Below are positions 11,237 to 21,125 of a DNA stretch of 64,000 nucleotides, piece by piece. The position numbers and the translations under genes were made by a program. Each line of letters opens with the position of its first letter. Positions within the stretch are counted from its first letter, which is position 1. The DNA lies in the NCBI GenBank assembly GCA_024760905.1, contig CM045745.1, forward strand, positions 13,357,782 to 13,421,781, in the 5' to 3' direction. The notes beneath the pieces are model-generated. The model was given only the letters and a program-made list of their open reading frames with translations, was not told the origin of the DNA and made no database searches. The DNA is from Plotosus lineatus (lineage: Eukaryota > Chordata > Actinopteri > Siluriformes > Plotosidae).

Positions 11237-14200
11237 CTTCTTTTTCTTCTTCTTCTTTTCCTTTCGGCTGTTCCCTTCAGGGGTCGCCACAGCAAATGAT
11301 CTGTCTCCATCTCTCCCTATCCTCTGCATCTTCTACTTTTACTCCAACGACCTTCATGTCCGCCTTCACCGCATCCATAAATCTTCTCTTTGGTCTTCCT
11401 CTGGGCCTTTTGCCTGGTAGTTCCAACCTCAGCATCCTACGACCAATATACTCACTATCCCTCCTCTGTACATGTCCAAACCATCTCAATCTAGCCTCTC
11501 TGACTTTGTCTCCAAAACATCTAACATGTGCTGTCCCTCTGATGTACTCATTTCTGATCCTATCCATCCTCGTTACTCCCAAAGAGAACCTCAACATTTT
11601 CATCTCTGCTACCTCCAACTCTGACTCCTGTCTTTTCCCCAGGGCCACTGTCTCTAAACCATACAACATTGCTGGCCTCATCACCGTCTTGTACACTTTT
11701 CCCTTCATTCTTGCCGAGACTCTCCTATCACACATCACACCGGACACTTTTCTCCATCCATACCAACCTGTCTGCACGCGCTTCTTCACCTCTTTTCCAC
11801 ACTCTCCATTGCTCTGGATTGTTGAGCCTAAGTACTTAAAATCCTCCACCTTCTTTATCTCTGCCCCCTGTAACCTCAAAGTTCCTCTTGGGTCCTTGTC
11901 GTTCACACACATGTATTCTGTCTTACTAAGACTAACCTTCAATCCCCTCCTTTCCAGGGCATACCTCCACCTCTCTAGATTTTCCTCCACTTGGTCTCTG
12001 CTCTCACTACAGATCACGATGTCATCTGCAAACATCATAGTCCATGGAGATTCTTGTCTAACCTTGTCTGTCAGCCTGTCCATCACCATAGCAAACAAGA
12101 AGGGGCTGAGAGCTGACCCTTGATGCAGTCCCACCTCCACCTTGAACTCTTCTGTCAGACTGACAGCACACCTCACCACTGTCTTACATCTCTCATACAT
12201 GTCCTGCACCACTCTAACATACTTCTCTGTCACTCCAGACTTCCTCATACAGTACCACAGTTCTTCTCTCGGCACCCTGTCATATGCTTTCTCCAGATCC
12301 ACAAAGGCACAATGCAGCTCCTTCTGACCTTCTCTGTACTTCTCTATTAACATCCTCAAAGCAAACACTGCATCTGTGGTGCTCTTTCTTGGCATGAAAC
12401 CAAACTGTTGTTCACAAATGCTGACCTCTGTCCTTAGTCTTGCTTCCACTATTCTTTCCCATAGCTTCATTGTATGGCTCATCAACTTTATCCCTCTGTA
12501 GTTGCCACAACTCTGTACATCTCCCTTGTTCTTAAAAATGGGCACAAGCACACTTCTCCTCCATTCCTCTGGCATCTGCTCACTTTCTAAGACCTTGTTG
12601 AATATTCTTGTCAGAAAATCTACTGCTACCTCCCCTAGACACTTCCATACCTCAACTGGTATGTCATCAGGGCCAACTGCCTTTCCACTCTTCATCCTCT
12701 TCAATGCCCTCCTCACTTCTCCCTTACTAATCTTTGCTATTTCCTGCTCCTCAACTGTCACCCCTTCTACTCTTTTTTCTCTCTCATTTTCTTCATTCAT
12801 CAGCTCTTCAAAGTACTCTTTCCATCTTCCCAGCACACTTCTGTCATCAGTCAATACATTTCCCTCTCTGTCCTTTATCACTCTAACTTGCTGCATGTCT
12901 TTCCCATCTCTATTTCTCTGCTGTGCTAACCTGTATAGATCATTTTCTCCCTCCTTACTGTTCAACCTATCATACAAGTCATCATATGCCCTCTGTTTGG
13001 CCTTTGACACTGCTACCTTTGCCTTACGCTGTGTCTCCCTGTACTCCTGTTTACTCTCTTCGGTCCTGTCAATGTCCCACTTCTTCTTGGCTAACCTCTT
13101 CTTTTGTACACACTCCTGCACTTCCTCATTCCACCACCAAGTTTCCTTATCTACTTTCCTTCCAGAGGACACACCAAGTACTCTCCTACCGGTCTCCCTG
13201 ATCACATTGGCTGTGGTTGTCCAGTCCTCTGGAAGCACTTCCTGACTACCCAAAGCCTGTTTCAACTCCTCCTTGAAGATAACACGACACTCTTCCTTTT
13301 TCAGCTTCCACCACTTTGTCTTCTGCTCCGCCTTTGCCTTTTTCACCTTTCTCACCATCAGTGTCATCCTGCACACCACCATCCTATGCTGTTTGGCAAC
13401 ACTCTCACCAACTACTACTTTGCAGTCACTGACTTCCTTCAAATTACATCGCCTGCACAAGATGTAGTCTACCTGTGTGCTCTTACCTCCGCTTTCATAA
13501 GTCACCCTATGCTTCTGTTTCTTCTTGAAGAAAGTATTCACCACAGCCATTTCCATCCTTTTTGCAAAATTGATCAACATCTGTCCTTCTGTGTTCCTGT
13601 CCTGGATACCAAACCTGCCCATCACTTCCTCGTCCCCTCTGTTGCCTGCACCAACATGTTCATTGAAGTCTGCTCCAATGACCACTCTTTCACCTCTGGG
13701 GGTATTCTGCATCACTTCATCTAAATCACTCCAGAATCTCTCCTTCTCTTCTAGCTTACATCCTGTCTGTGGGGCATAAGCACTAACAACATTGACCATC
13801 ACGCCTTCAATTTCTAACTTGAGACTCATCACTCTGTCTGACACTCTTTTCACATCTAGAACATTCCTGACAAACCCCTCCTTCAAGATGACTCCTACTC
13901 CATTTCTCTTCCCATCCACACCATGATAAAACAGTTTAAACCCTGCTCCTAAGCTTCTAGCCTTTCTACCTTTCCACCTTGTCTCCTGAACACACAGTAT
14001 GTCCACCTTCCTCCTCTGCATCATGTCAGCCAGCTCCCTATCTTTTCCTTGCATAGTTCCAACATTCAAAGTCCCTACTCTCAGTCCTAGGCTCACGCAT
14101 TTCCTCTTCTCTCTCTGCCTACGGACACGCCTCCCGCCTCTCCTTCTTCGACGTCTTCGACCAACAGTAGTCCAATTTCCATCAGCACCCTGTTGGTTGA

Positions 14201-14401
14201 CAGCACTGATGGCGGTCGTTGTTAACCCTGGCCTCGACCGATCCGGTATGAATTCTGTATTGATCATTTGCATTTTTTAAATGTGGCAGAAGTTTTACGC
14301 CGGATGCCCTTCCTGTCGCAACCCTCTGCATTTATCCGGGCTTGGGACCGGCATAAGGGGGGGAGACACTGGTTCGTGCCCCCCCCGCCTCATGGCTGCA
14401 T
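11236..14401 (-). mobile_element. RTE LINE copy B, full length, inserted in copy A
   Basis: The 5' end (read on the minus strand) is ATGCAGCCATGAGGCGGGG, shared with copies A and E. The 3' end is GAAAGGAAAAGAAGAAGAAG. The duplication TCTGCTCACTCTCTAG (16 bp, or 17 with the next T) lies at 11220-11235 and 14402-14417, inside the RT coding region of copy A. Length is about 3.17 kb. The 5'UTR contains CAGGAAGGGCATCCGGCG, which is echoed inside SINE-A. Confidence 0.94.
11277..14273 (-). CDS. RTE-clade endonuclease-reverse transcriptase, intact ORF (copy B)
   Basis: This is a 998-codon open frame from ATG 14273. Residues 1-60 are basic (an arginine-rich stretch near 39-58). An APE-type endonuclease follows: LNVGTM (N70), VQETRWKG (E97), IGADFNEHVG (D202, N204), TQVDYILCRR (D269) and AKQHRMVVCR (H296). 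A lysine/arginine-rich linker leads to the reverse transcriptase: GPDDIPVEVWK (about 535), [23 protein letters not shown] (D659), HQGSALSP and MFADDIV (D750, D751). The C-terminus has LRWFGHVQRRDSEYIG. Endonuclease nicks target DNA and RT copies the element RNA at the nick; both act in the nucleus. All expected catalytic positions are present and there is no stop, so it may encode active enzyme. Expression cannot be judged. Automated pipelines may label such frames craniofacial development protein 2-like because of the endonuclease. Confidence 0.95.
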   Translation of the reverse strand: MQMINTEFIPDRSRPGLTTTAISAVNQQGADGNWTTVGRRRRRRRGGRRVRRQREKRKCVSLGLRVGTLNVGTMQGKDRELADMMQRRKVDILCVQETRWKGRKARSLGAGFKLFYHGVDGKRNGVGVILKEGFVRNVLDVKRVSDRVMSLKLEIEGVMVNVVSAYAPQTGCKLEEKERFWSDLDEVMQNTPRGERVVIGADFNEHVGAGNRGDEEVMGRFGIQDRNTEGQMLINFAKRMEMAVVNTFFKKKQKHRVTYESGGKSTQVDYILCRRCNLKEVSDCKVVVGESVAKQHRMVVCRMTLMVRKVKKAKAEQKTKWWKLKKEECRVIFKEELKQALGSQEVLPEDWTTTANVIRETGRRVLGVSSGRKVDKETWWWNEEVQECVQKKRLAKKKWDIDRTEESKQEYRETQRKAKVAVSKAKQRAYDDLYDRLNSKEGENDLYRLAQQRNRDGKDMQQVRVIKDREGNVLTDDRSVLGRWKEYFEELMNEENEREKRVEGVTVEEQEIAKISKGEVRRALKRMKSGKAVGPDDIPVEVWKCLGEVAVDFLTRIFNKVLESEQMPEEWRRSVLVPIFKNKGDVQSCGNYRGIKLMSHTMKLWERIVEARLRTEVSICEQQFGFMPRKSTTDAVFALRMLIEKYREGQKELHCAFVDLEKAYDRVPREELWYCMRKSGVTEKYVRVVQDMYERCKTVVRCAVSLTEEFKVEVGLHQGSALSPFLFAMVMDRLTDKVRQESPWTMMFADDIVICSESRDQVEENLERWRYALERRGLKVSLSKTEYMCVNDKDPRGTLRLQGAEIKKVEDFKYLGSTIQSNGECGKEVKKRVQTGWYGWRKVSGVMCDRRVSARMKGKVYKTVMRPAMLYGLETVALGKRQESELEVAEMKMLRFSLGVTRMDRIRNEYIRGTAHVRCFGDKVREARLRWFGHVQRRDSEYIGRRMLRLELPGKRPRGRPKRRFMDAVKADMKVVGVKVEDAEDRERWRQIICCGDP

Positions 14402-16103
14402 TCTGCTCACTCTCTAGTACCTTGTTGAATGTTCTTGTCAGAAAATCTACTGCTACCTCTCCTAGACACTTCCATACCTCCACAGGTATATCATCAGGAC
14501 CAACTGCCTTTCCATTCTTCATCCTCTTCAATGCCATTCTCACTTCACCCTTACTGATCTTTGCTACATCCTGCTCCTCAATGGTTACCTCTTCTACTCT
14601 TTTTTCTCTCTCATTTTCCTCATTCATCAGCTCTTCAAAGTACTCTTTCCATCTTCCCAGCACACTTCTGTCATTAGTCAATACAGTTCCCTCTCTGTCC
14701 TTTATCAATCTAACTTGCTGCACGTCCTTCCCATCTCTATTTCTCTGCTGTGCCAACCTGTATAGATCATTTTCTCCCTCTTTACTATCCAACCTATCAT
14801 ACAAGTCATCATACGCCCTCTGTTTGGCCTTAGCCACTGCTACTTTCGCCTTACGCTGTGTCTCCCTGGACTCCTGTTTACTCTCTTCGGTCCTCTCAAT
14901 GTCCCACTTCTTCTTGGCTAACCTTTTCCTTTGTACACACTCCTGCACTTCCTCATTCCACCACCAAGTCTCCTTATCTACTTTCCTTCCAGAGGACACA
15001 CCAAGTACTCTCCTACCTGTGTCCCTGATCACATTTGCTGTGGTTGTCCAGTCATTTGGAAGCACTTCCTGGCCACCCAAAGCCTGTTTCAACTCCTCCT
15101 TGAAAACAACACGACACTCTTCCTTTTTCAGCTTCCACCACTTTGTCTTATGCTCTGCCTTTGCCTTTTTCACCTTTCTCACCATCAGAGTCATCCTGCA
15201 CACCACCATCCTATGCTGTTTGGCAACACTCTCACCCACTACTACTTTGCAGTCACTGACTTCCTTCAAATTACATCGCCTACACAAGATGTAGTCTACC
15301 TGTGTGCGCCTACCTCCGCTTTTATAAGTCACCCTATGCTCCTGTTTCTTCTCAAAGAAAGTATTAACCACAGCCATTTCCATCCTTTTTGCAAAATCTA
15401 TCAACATCTGTCCTTCTGCGTTCCTGTCCTGGATACCAAACCTGCCCATCACTTCTTCGTCCCCTCTGTTGCCTGCACCAACATGTCCATTGAAGTCTGC
15501 ACCAATGACCACTCTTTCACCTCTGGGGGTACTCTGCATCACTTCATCTAAGTCACTCCAGAATCTCTCCTTCTCTTCTAGCTCACATCCTGCCTGTGGG
15601 GCATAAGCACTAACAACATTGAGCATTACACCTTCAATTTCTAACTTGAGATTCATCACTCTGTCTGACACTCTTTTCACTTTTAGAACATTCCTGACAA
15701 ACTCCTCCTTCAAGATGACTCCGACTCCATTTCTCTTCCCATCCACACCGTGATAAAATAGCTTAAACCCTGCTCCTAAGCTTTTAGCTTTGCTACCTTT
15801 CCACCTGGTCTCCTGAACACACAGTATGTCCATCTTCCTCCTCTGCATCATGTCAACCAGCTCTCTACCTTTTCTGTGCATAGTTCCAACATTCAAAGTC
15901 CCTACTCTCAGTCCTAGACTCATGCCTTTCCTCTTCTCTCTCTGCCTACGGACACGCCTCCCACCTCTCCTTCTTCGACGTCTTCGACCAACAGTAGTCC
16001 AATTTCCATCAGCACCCTGTTGATTGACAGCACTGATGGCGGTCGTTGTTAACCCGGGCCTCGACCGATCCGGTATGGAGGTAATACTTTTGATTTGCAT
16101 CAT
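14402..16103 (-). pseudogene. RTE endonuclease and RT start (copy A), interrupted
   Basis: Open from ATG 16103 (MMQIKSITSIPDRSRPGL) through the endonuclease: LNVGTM, VQETRWKGSK, IGADFNGHVG, TQVDYILCRR, AKQHRMVVCR. It reaches the RT start GPDDIPVEVWK and breaks at VLESEQ, where RTE B inserted. Beyond that the frame reads about 33 codons of B's 5'UTR before a stop. Apart from this break no lesion is visible, and residues agree closely with copy B. The two insertions may therefore be close in age. Confidence 0.92.
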
Positions 16104-16226
16104 CGATAATTGGCATTGGTTTTACGTCGGATGCCCTTCCTGACACAACCCTCTGCATTTCTCCGGGCTTGGGACCGGCATGAGGGGGAGAGACACTGGT
16201 TAGTGCCCCCCCACCTCATGGCTGCA
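14402..16226 (-). mobile_element. RTE LINE copy A, 5' half
   Basis: This half holds the 5'UTR (start ATGCAGCCATGAGGTGGGGG, then AGAGGGTTGTGTCAGGAAGG) and the endonuclease half of the ORF. The left edge is RTE B's target duplication. The right edge is the 20-bp duplication in MITE-1. Confidence 0.92.
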
Positions 16227-16321
16227 TTATTTTTAATTCGATGAATATTTATTTATTTAAAAAAAATGCGATGCACTGAAGCTGCATGAATTGAAACGCG
16301 AAATTGCGAGGAATTCCTGTA

Positions 16322-16892
16322 CTATTAAAACTATAATATTAATCAAATGAAACACAGTGCTCCTGATTACATCAGCAAAGTTCTAAACTAGTATGTTTAT
16401 CATACAGATTTTGATTCGATAATGTGCTTGATACCCAAAGTTAAAAGCTTAAGCACATTACTGTCTTTACATTAGTTTCAACACATGATCTTTTACTGGT
16501 AGGTGATCTTTTTAATCAAATTATTTTCTAAAGTTAAGAGCATCTGTTGACAGAGTAATAATATAACTAATACATCAATTGGTCCACGAAAAATATAGCA
16601 ACAATGCCAGATAAATTAAGAGACGATACATGTAGAAGTAAATCTGGTTTTAATCTTGACACTGACTCTGATAATGATGTGGCTGAAGTCTGTGAAAGTG
16701 ATCGTGATCCGAAAACACCCCAAAGAAGAAAGAAAAGGTTGTGTTTCAAAATGTTTTTAGTACGAATGGTATCGGTCATTTCTCTGGATTCAGAAGGTGA
16801 AAGGCTTTCCCTACAAAGCACACTGCACTGTTAGTATTATGCCAACTCCTGGCTAAATGGCAAGGCCTGGGCTAACATTACTGTATACAGGA
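16322..16892. other. No recognised gene; small acidic open frame
   Basis: A plus-strand frame at 16604-16834 (76 codons) contains a run rich in D and S (LDTDSDNDVAEVCESDRD) followed by a basic KTPQRRKKR stretch. That composition resembles a transposase or nuclear-protein terminus, but I cannot assign it. The rest is AT-rich. Confidence 0.35.
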
Positions 16893-17015
16893 TCGAATCA
16901 GAATCAGAATAGTTTATTAATCTGGGAGGAAATTGTGTAAAGGATGCGTGAAGTTGCTACGCCACGGTCCCAACTCTCCATTACAGTAAAGGTTCTGCAA
17001 CAGTCGAAGTACAAA
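16893..17015 (-). repeat. Short LINE 3'-end-like fragment
   Basis: TCAGAATCAGAATAGTTTAT and CTGGGAGGAAATTGTGT read on the minus strand as a non-LTR element's AATTTCCTCCCAG... AATAAAC 3' end. Related pieces lie at 38886-39005 and 41690-41880. Confidence 0.45.
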
Positions 17016-17021
17016 AAATCT

Positions 17022-17384
17022 CTCATTCATTCATTCATTCATTCATTCGTTCGTTTTCTGAACCACTTAATTCTTATTAGGGTTGCAGGGTGGCTGGTGC
17101 CCATGTCAGCCGACTCCAGGTGAGGACAGAGAATACTCTGGACAGCTCGCCAGGCCATCGCAGGGCAGAAACACGCTGACAGCTATGCAGATACTCTTGT
17201 CGAAAGTCAGCAATGGTTCTTTTACATGAGTCCCTCACCATAGACAGTGAGAGACATGGCCGGCCTTTGATGACCCAGTTAGCTGCACTGGAGAGACGGT
17301 GACAACACGTGGAGAGTGGGGCTTGAACTCCCAACCTTAGGATCAGTGATCCAGCACCTTTACCACCAGACCACCACTGCCCTT
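17022..17384 (-). repeat. SINE-B copy
   Basis: On the minus strand the copy starts GGCAGTGGTGGTCTGGTGG, has B-box-like GGTTCAAGCCC (here GGAGTTCAAGCCCC), and ends in a long (GAATGAATG) run, read as CATTC repeats at 17023-17048. It is full length. Confidence 0.85.
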
Positions 17385-18348
17385 CCAAAAATAAAAAAAA
17401 AAAAATGTAAATAAGTACAGTATTTTATTTATTTAATTTGTTCTTTCAGGATGTGCTACAGTGGAAAATGGGCCAACGCATGTGCATTCTGTGTGTAATA
17501 GTGATGAGGCTGTGAGCCAAGGAGAGAAAATTATTGCTGTTCGAGAGCTATCAATAATTTCACGTGCTGACATAGCTTTAAAATCACTTAGATGTATAAT
17601 TGAATGAATTGGTTAATTCCCAACATGAATATGCTTACAGAACCTCAGAGCATTAAGGCGAGTTCTTGTTGTACTGTCCAGAAGGGCAAGTGTGGAGGCC
17701 GGCACCATTTATCCTTCTGTGATTGTTTTTTGCTGTCCGTGGTTGTTTTTGTGTGGATCAAGCAGCTCTGAGTTTTCCTGTTTTGCTCAAATGTCGGTTT
17801 AAAACTGTACACGGTGAGCTTTCTCCTGATTTTCATGGTCTCTCTGTACATGTTCGAGGTCATGTTCAGACTGTTCTTTGGAGTTATGACGGGTTGAAGG
17901 ATACAACCTTTGCCAGTTCACTGGCTTATGATGTTAAACAAGCTTTCCTTGACTTCAGAAGGAATTTTATGTACTGTCGGGAGAATTTTTTCCAGACTTG
18001 CCGAACAGGACCCGTAGAGCGATTTGAAAAGTGGGAAGGACTAATTGAAAATTTTAGGAGTCCATGCAGTCAGTGCGCGACTAGAGCATTATATCCCCTC
18101 AAGGAGATTATGCATGGCCGATTTCCAGATTTGAGATGTCCGGTGTATTCTGTGTGCACATATCCATTGATTTACTTATTTCAAAATTCCAATACAATCA
18201 TGTATTGACTCAATCAGATCCGAAAAAAGAAGAAATACTGGTACTGGTACATTCCCTAGAAGGCAGCCGCTATATTACTATATAATTGGTGCATAAGCAT
18301 TGACATTACACAATGTACATGTAGGCTATACTGGGCTTGTACAAACTA
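17385..18348 (+). other. Unassigned region with a 161-codon open frame
   Basis: A plus-strand frame (17723-18208) contains YDGLKDTTFASSLAYDVKQA, followed by FRRNFMYCRENFFQTC and several cysteines. Upstream at 17451-17570 the text also looks partly codon-like. I do not recognise a family. It could be a decayed transposon or an old exon; no flanking splice sites are convincing. A poly-A run lies at 17393-17405. Confidence 0.3.
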
Positions 18349-18615
18349 CAGTGGTACCTCACCTTACAAAATGAATCCGTTCCAGCGCCTTTTTCGTAAC
18401 CACATTGAATTGCATTTTACATGTAAAACACGTGATTCATTCCAAGGCTCCCAATGCTACCCCCTAAACCTTTTAGAAATTATAAAAGTATACCTTTTAA
18501 GACCTCCTTCTGCTTCAATATCATACCGTTGGTAGACGGGTTTGGCCATATTCCTTTGTGATATCACTCGAGTCCGTTTCTTCTTCTCACTCGCACCGGA
18601 AATCACACACACGCA

Positions 18616-18618
<3 letters not shown>

Positions 18619-18656
<38 letters not shown>
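18619..18656. repeat. (GT)n microsatellite
   Basis: About 19 GT units inside MITE-2 copy 1. Confidence 0.95.
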
Positions 18657-18663
<7 letters not shown>

Positions 18664-18803
18664 CAGGTGTGTTGACCATGTCTTCTTAGCAGAGTTATAA
18701 TCTTACAAATGTTTATGGAAGGTTAAAAGCCTGAGTCAAGAAATAAAGCATAAAACAACAGTAACTGTCCTTTAAACGAAAAGCATCATGGTAGATTCAG
18801 CTC

Positions 18804-19135
18804 CATAATAGCCAATAAGTGGGAGCTGCGTCATCCCTCTTAGCCAATGGGAGGCCAGCGGGGCGAGATGTTTGGAGATAGCCAATAAGAGGGAGCTGTG
18901 CTATCCCTCCTAGCCAATGGGAGGCCAGCAAGGCGGGATGTTAGGCAATGGGAGGTAGCTGCGTTATCCCTCCTAGCCAATGGGAGGCCAGTGGGGTGGG
19001 ATGTTAGGAATGGGAGGTTGCTGCGTTCTCCCTTCTAGCCAATGGGAGGCCAGTGAGGTGCGATGTTAGGCAATGGGAGGTAGCTGCGTTATCCCTCCTA
19101 GCCAATGGGAGGCCAGCGGGGTGGGATGTTTGAAC
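18804..19135 (+). repeat. Minisatellite of CCAAT-containing units
   Basis: A tandem unit built around GCCAATGGGAGGCCAG and GGGATGTTAGGCAATGGGAG repeats with a period of 62-70 bp. GCCAAT occurs at 18811, 18843, 18881, 18913, 18976, 19039 and 19101. Each is an NF-Y-type CCAAT box. A shorter version in opposite orientation lies in MITE-2 copy 2 at 44535-44760. Confidence 0.85.
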
Positions 19136-19329
19136 ATCATTAATGGGAGAGCAGCTCGTGCAATGTTTGAATTGCGTGTTTTAATGTTTGAATGGTGCGC
19201 TTGAATTTTTAAGATGGTGCTTTCGTAATGTGAACTTGTTTCGTGTCCAGAGACAAAAATTTTAGGAAAATGTGTTTCGTAACCTGCATTTTTCGTTTGG
19301 TGAGACTTTCGTAAAGTGAGGTACCACTG

Positions 19330-19908
19330 TAGACATTTTAAACATTGTGAGATGTCATTAGACATACTTAAAAAATTTCTTTGGGTTGACAAAAAGTGGT
19401 GCCCCGCCCTCCCGGTTCCATGGCCCCGCCTAATCATTTTAAAAATGAGTTTCGCTCTCTGTTGTATTTACTGCATTGTGAACTTCCTGTGACAGAAAAT
19501 AGGTTCATCTCAAAGTTGGTTTAAAGCCCTGCTGTGCCTTTTCTCACTGGTCACATTTCTTGAAACCCTTGATTAACTGTTTTCTTTTCTTCTGTATCTT
19601 GTATTTCTGCTTGAACTTCATGTTTCTGTGAAAATGACTCTAAAGTAAACTAAATTAAAAGATTTAAGTTTATACAAGGATGGACTGAGCACGTGTAGCT
19701 GTTTGTTGGCATTGCTATTTATTAAAACTCATTCACAACTTGAATAAAATATTTTTTTTCTCCTTGTCTTAAAAAAATCCTGGGATGTTATTTTGATGCA
19801 TTTTTAAGATTTTAACCTCATTGACTGTAAGCCTTAAGTGCGTGTCTGCCATTTCCAGTGAAGCATCATTTACTCAGAGTCATGACTTTTTGATCCTGAG
19901 ACTGCAGA
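19330..19908. other. No recognisable gene
   Basis: Unique AT-rich sequence. Nothing coding or repetitive is recognised. Confidence 0.5.
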
Positions 19909-19921
19909 CCAATCAGATTGT

Positions 19922-20268
19922 TCAGTTCATCATTTTCTGTAACCGCTTCATCCTAATTAAGTTCGCGGGGAGGCTGGTGCCCATCCCAGCCAACTCAGAT
20001 CGAGGGCATAGTACACCGTGGACAGCTCACCAGGCCATCACAGGGCGGAAACACGCTGACGGCTTTGCAGCCTACTCTTTACGAAAGTTAGCAATGGTTC
20101 TTTTACATGAACCTCACACCATAGACAGTGAGAGACATGGCCGTCCTTTGATAACCCAGTTAGCTGCACTGGGGGGGCAGTGACAACCTTGCGGAGAGTG
20201 GGACTCGAACCCCCAACCTTTGAATCAGTGATCCGGCGCCTTATACCACTAGACCACCACTGCCCTGT
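19922..20268 (-). repeat. SINE-B copy with 13-bp duplication
   Basis: CCAATCAGATTGT flanks it at 19909-19921 and 20269-20281. The minus strand carries the A box TGGTCTAGTGGTATAAGG, B box GGTTCGAGTCCC and the L2-like tail. The terminal GAATG run is short here (tail end reads GGTTACAGAAAATGATG). Confidence 0.9.
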
Positions 20269-20357
20269 CCAATCAGATTGTACCATGCCAATGTAGTCTA
20301 TACTAATTCTCTATGCCATACTGCCTCATTCAATAATTGCTTAATATTCATTACCAG

Positions 20358-20632
20358 TTGGAGGGGCCGGTGGCATAGTGGTTAGAGTGCTGCGCTCAGG
20401 AGGTCGTGGGTTCGAATCCCAGCTAGACCACAACTGTGCTAAGACCCCTTTGTGAGGTCGAAACCACAAGTGTGCCTCTGTCCACCCAGGAGTAGAATTG
20501 GGTACCAGTAAAATTACTGGGAGGGTTAGCTGTCCCATCCAGTCCCATCCATGAGGAGTTGAACTCCTGGTAACTTTACCTGATGAGCCGCTCAGTCGAG
20601 TGTATAAAACCCAACAGATTTACCTTACCTAC
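20358..20632 (+). repeat. SINE-T copy 1
   Basis: The tRNA-like head has A box GTGGCATAGTGGTTAGAGTG and B box GGTTCGAATCCC. The body CACTTGTGG-type text (ACCACAAGTGTGCCTCTGTC) and GGGTACCAGTAAAATTACTG match the reverse complement of 38285-38530. It ends near a (TTACC)n-like tail. Confidence 0.75.
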
Positions 20633-21125
20633 CATTACAAGTTACCAACACTATTATCACCAGCACTAACAATAATCACCAGAGCCGAAGATAACCAACA
20701 TTAAACGGTATGACCAGCAATATCTACCATAACCACCAGGGCCAAAAAGAACCAACAATAACCACCATTACCAAAAATAATTACCAGAACCACTGAGATA
20801 ACCATCACATCTGACCAGAAGCACCAGAGCCAGTGATAAGCACCAGAACTAATGATAACCATTTGAAAACATTCATACGTTGAGACAGAGAGTGAGAAGT
20901 ATGGAAATACAAGTCTCATATTTTTAGGTAACCTACTTTTCCCATATTTTCATATTTCACTGGTGACCTAGCAATCTATAAATAGTAGCAGACTGATAAA
21001 ATGTACAGTGAAACCTGGACATTTTCAGTGACTGCAGGCAGACACTCCTTATGGTTTAAACTTCAATGTTTTACCCACCACTATATGTGACAGGAACATC
21101 AATTTGGAATAATCTGCCTGATCAG
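20633..21125. repeat. Degenerate (ACCANNAATAACC) repeats
   Basis: Between 20650 and 20850 imperfect copies of an AATAACCACCAGAGCC-like motif recur, a diverged minisatellite. The rest to 21125 is unremarkable. Confidence 0.5.

Larger units (their letters stand above)
9462..16319 (+). mobile_element. MITE-1 copy 2, split by nested RTE insertions
   Basis: The left part (9462-9889) begins CAGGGATCCATCACTTTCCC after TA. The right part (16247-16319) continues with ATTTATTTATTTAAA and GATGCACTGAAGCTGCATG and ends GAGGAATTCCTG before TA. Joining across the insert restores the normal MITE-1 order, which dates MITE-1 before the RTE. Confidence 0.88.
18349..19329 (-). mobile_element. MITE-2 copy 1 (Tigger-like), with CCAAT minisatellite
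   Basis: The ends CAGTGGTACCTCACCTTAC and GTAAAGTGAGGTACCACTG are near-perfect inverted repeats between TA dinucleotides (18347-18348 and 19330-19331). On the minus strand a transposase helix-turn-helix remnant is visible around 18500-18560 (the ACCGTTGGTAGACGGGTTTG and CTTCTGCTTCAATATC text, the reverse of the segment better preserved at 45001-45080). A (GT)n tract (18619-18656) and a 62-63-bp minisatellite (18804-19135) fill the interior. Confidence 0.85.

Noticed and set aside
9884..15551. Long plus-strand open frames (up to 337 codons) opposite the RTE ORFs
   Set aside because: They are antisense shadows created by the RTE codon composition. They recur opposite every RTE copy and show low-complexity S/L/T-rich sequence with no domain.
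20575..20620. CTGATGAG followed by CAGTCGAG, considered as a hammerhead ribozyme
   Set aside because: The required GAAA core and a closing third stem are not present.
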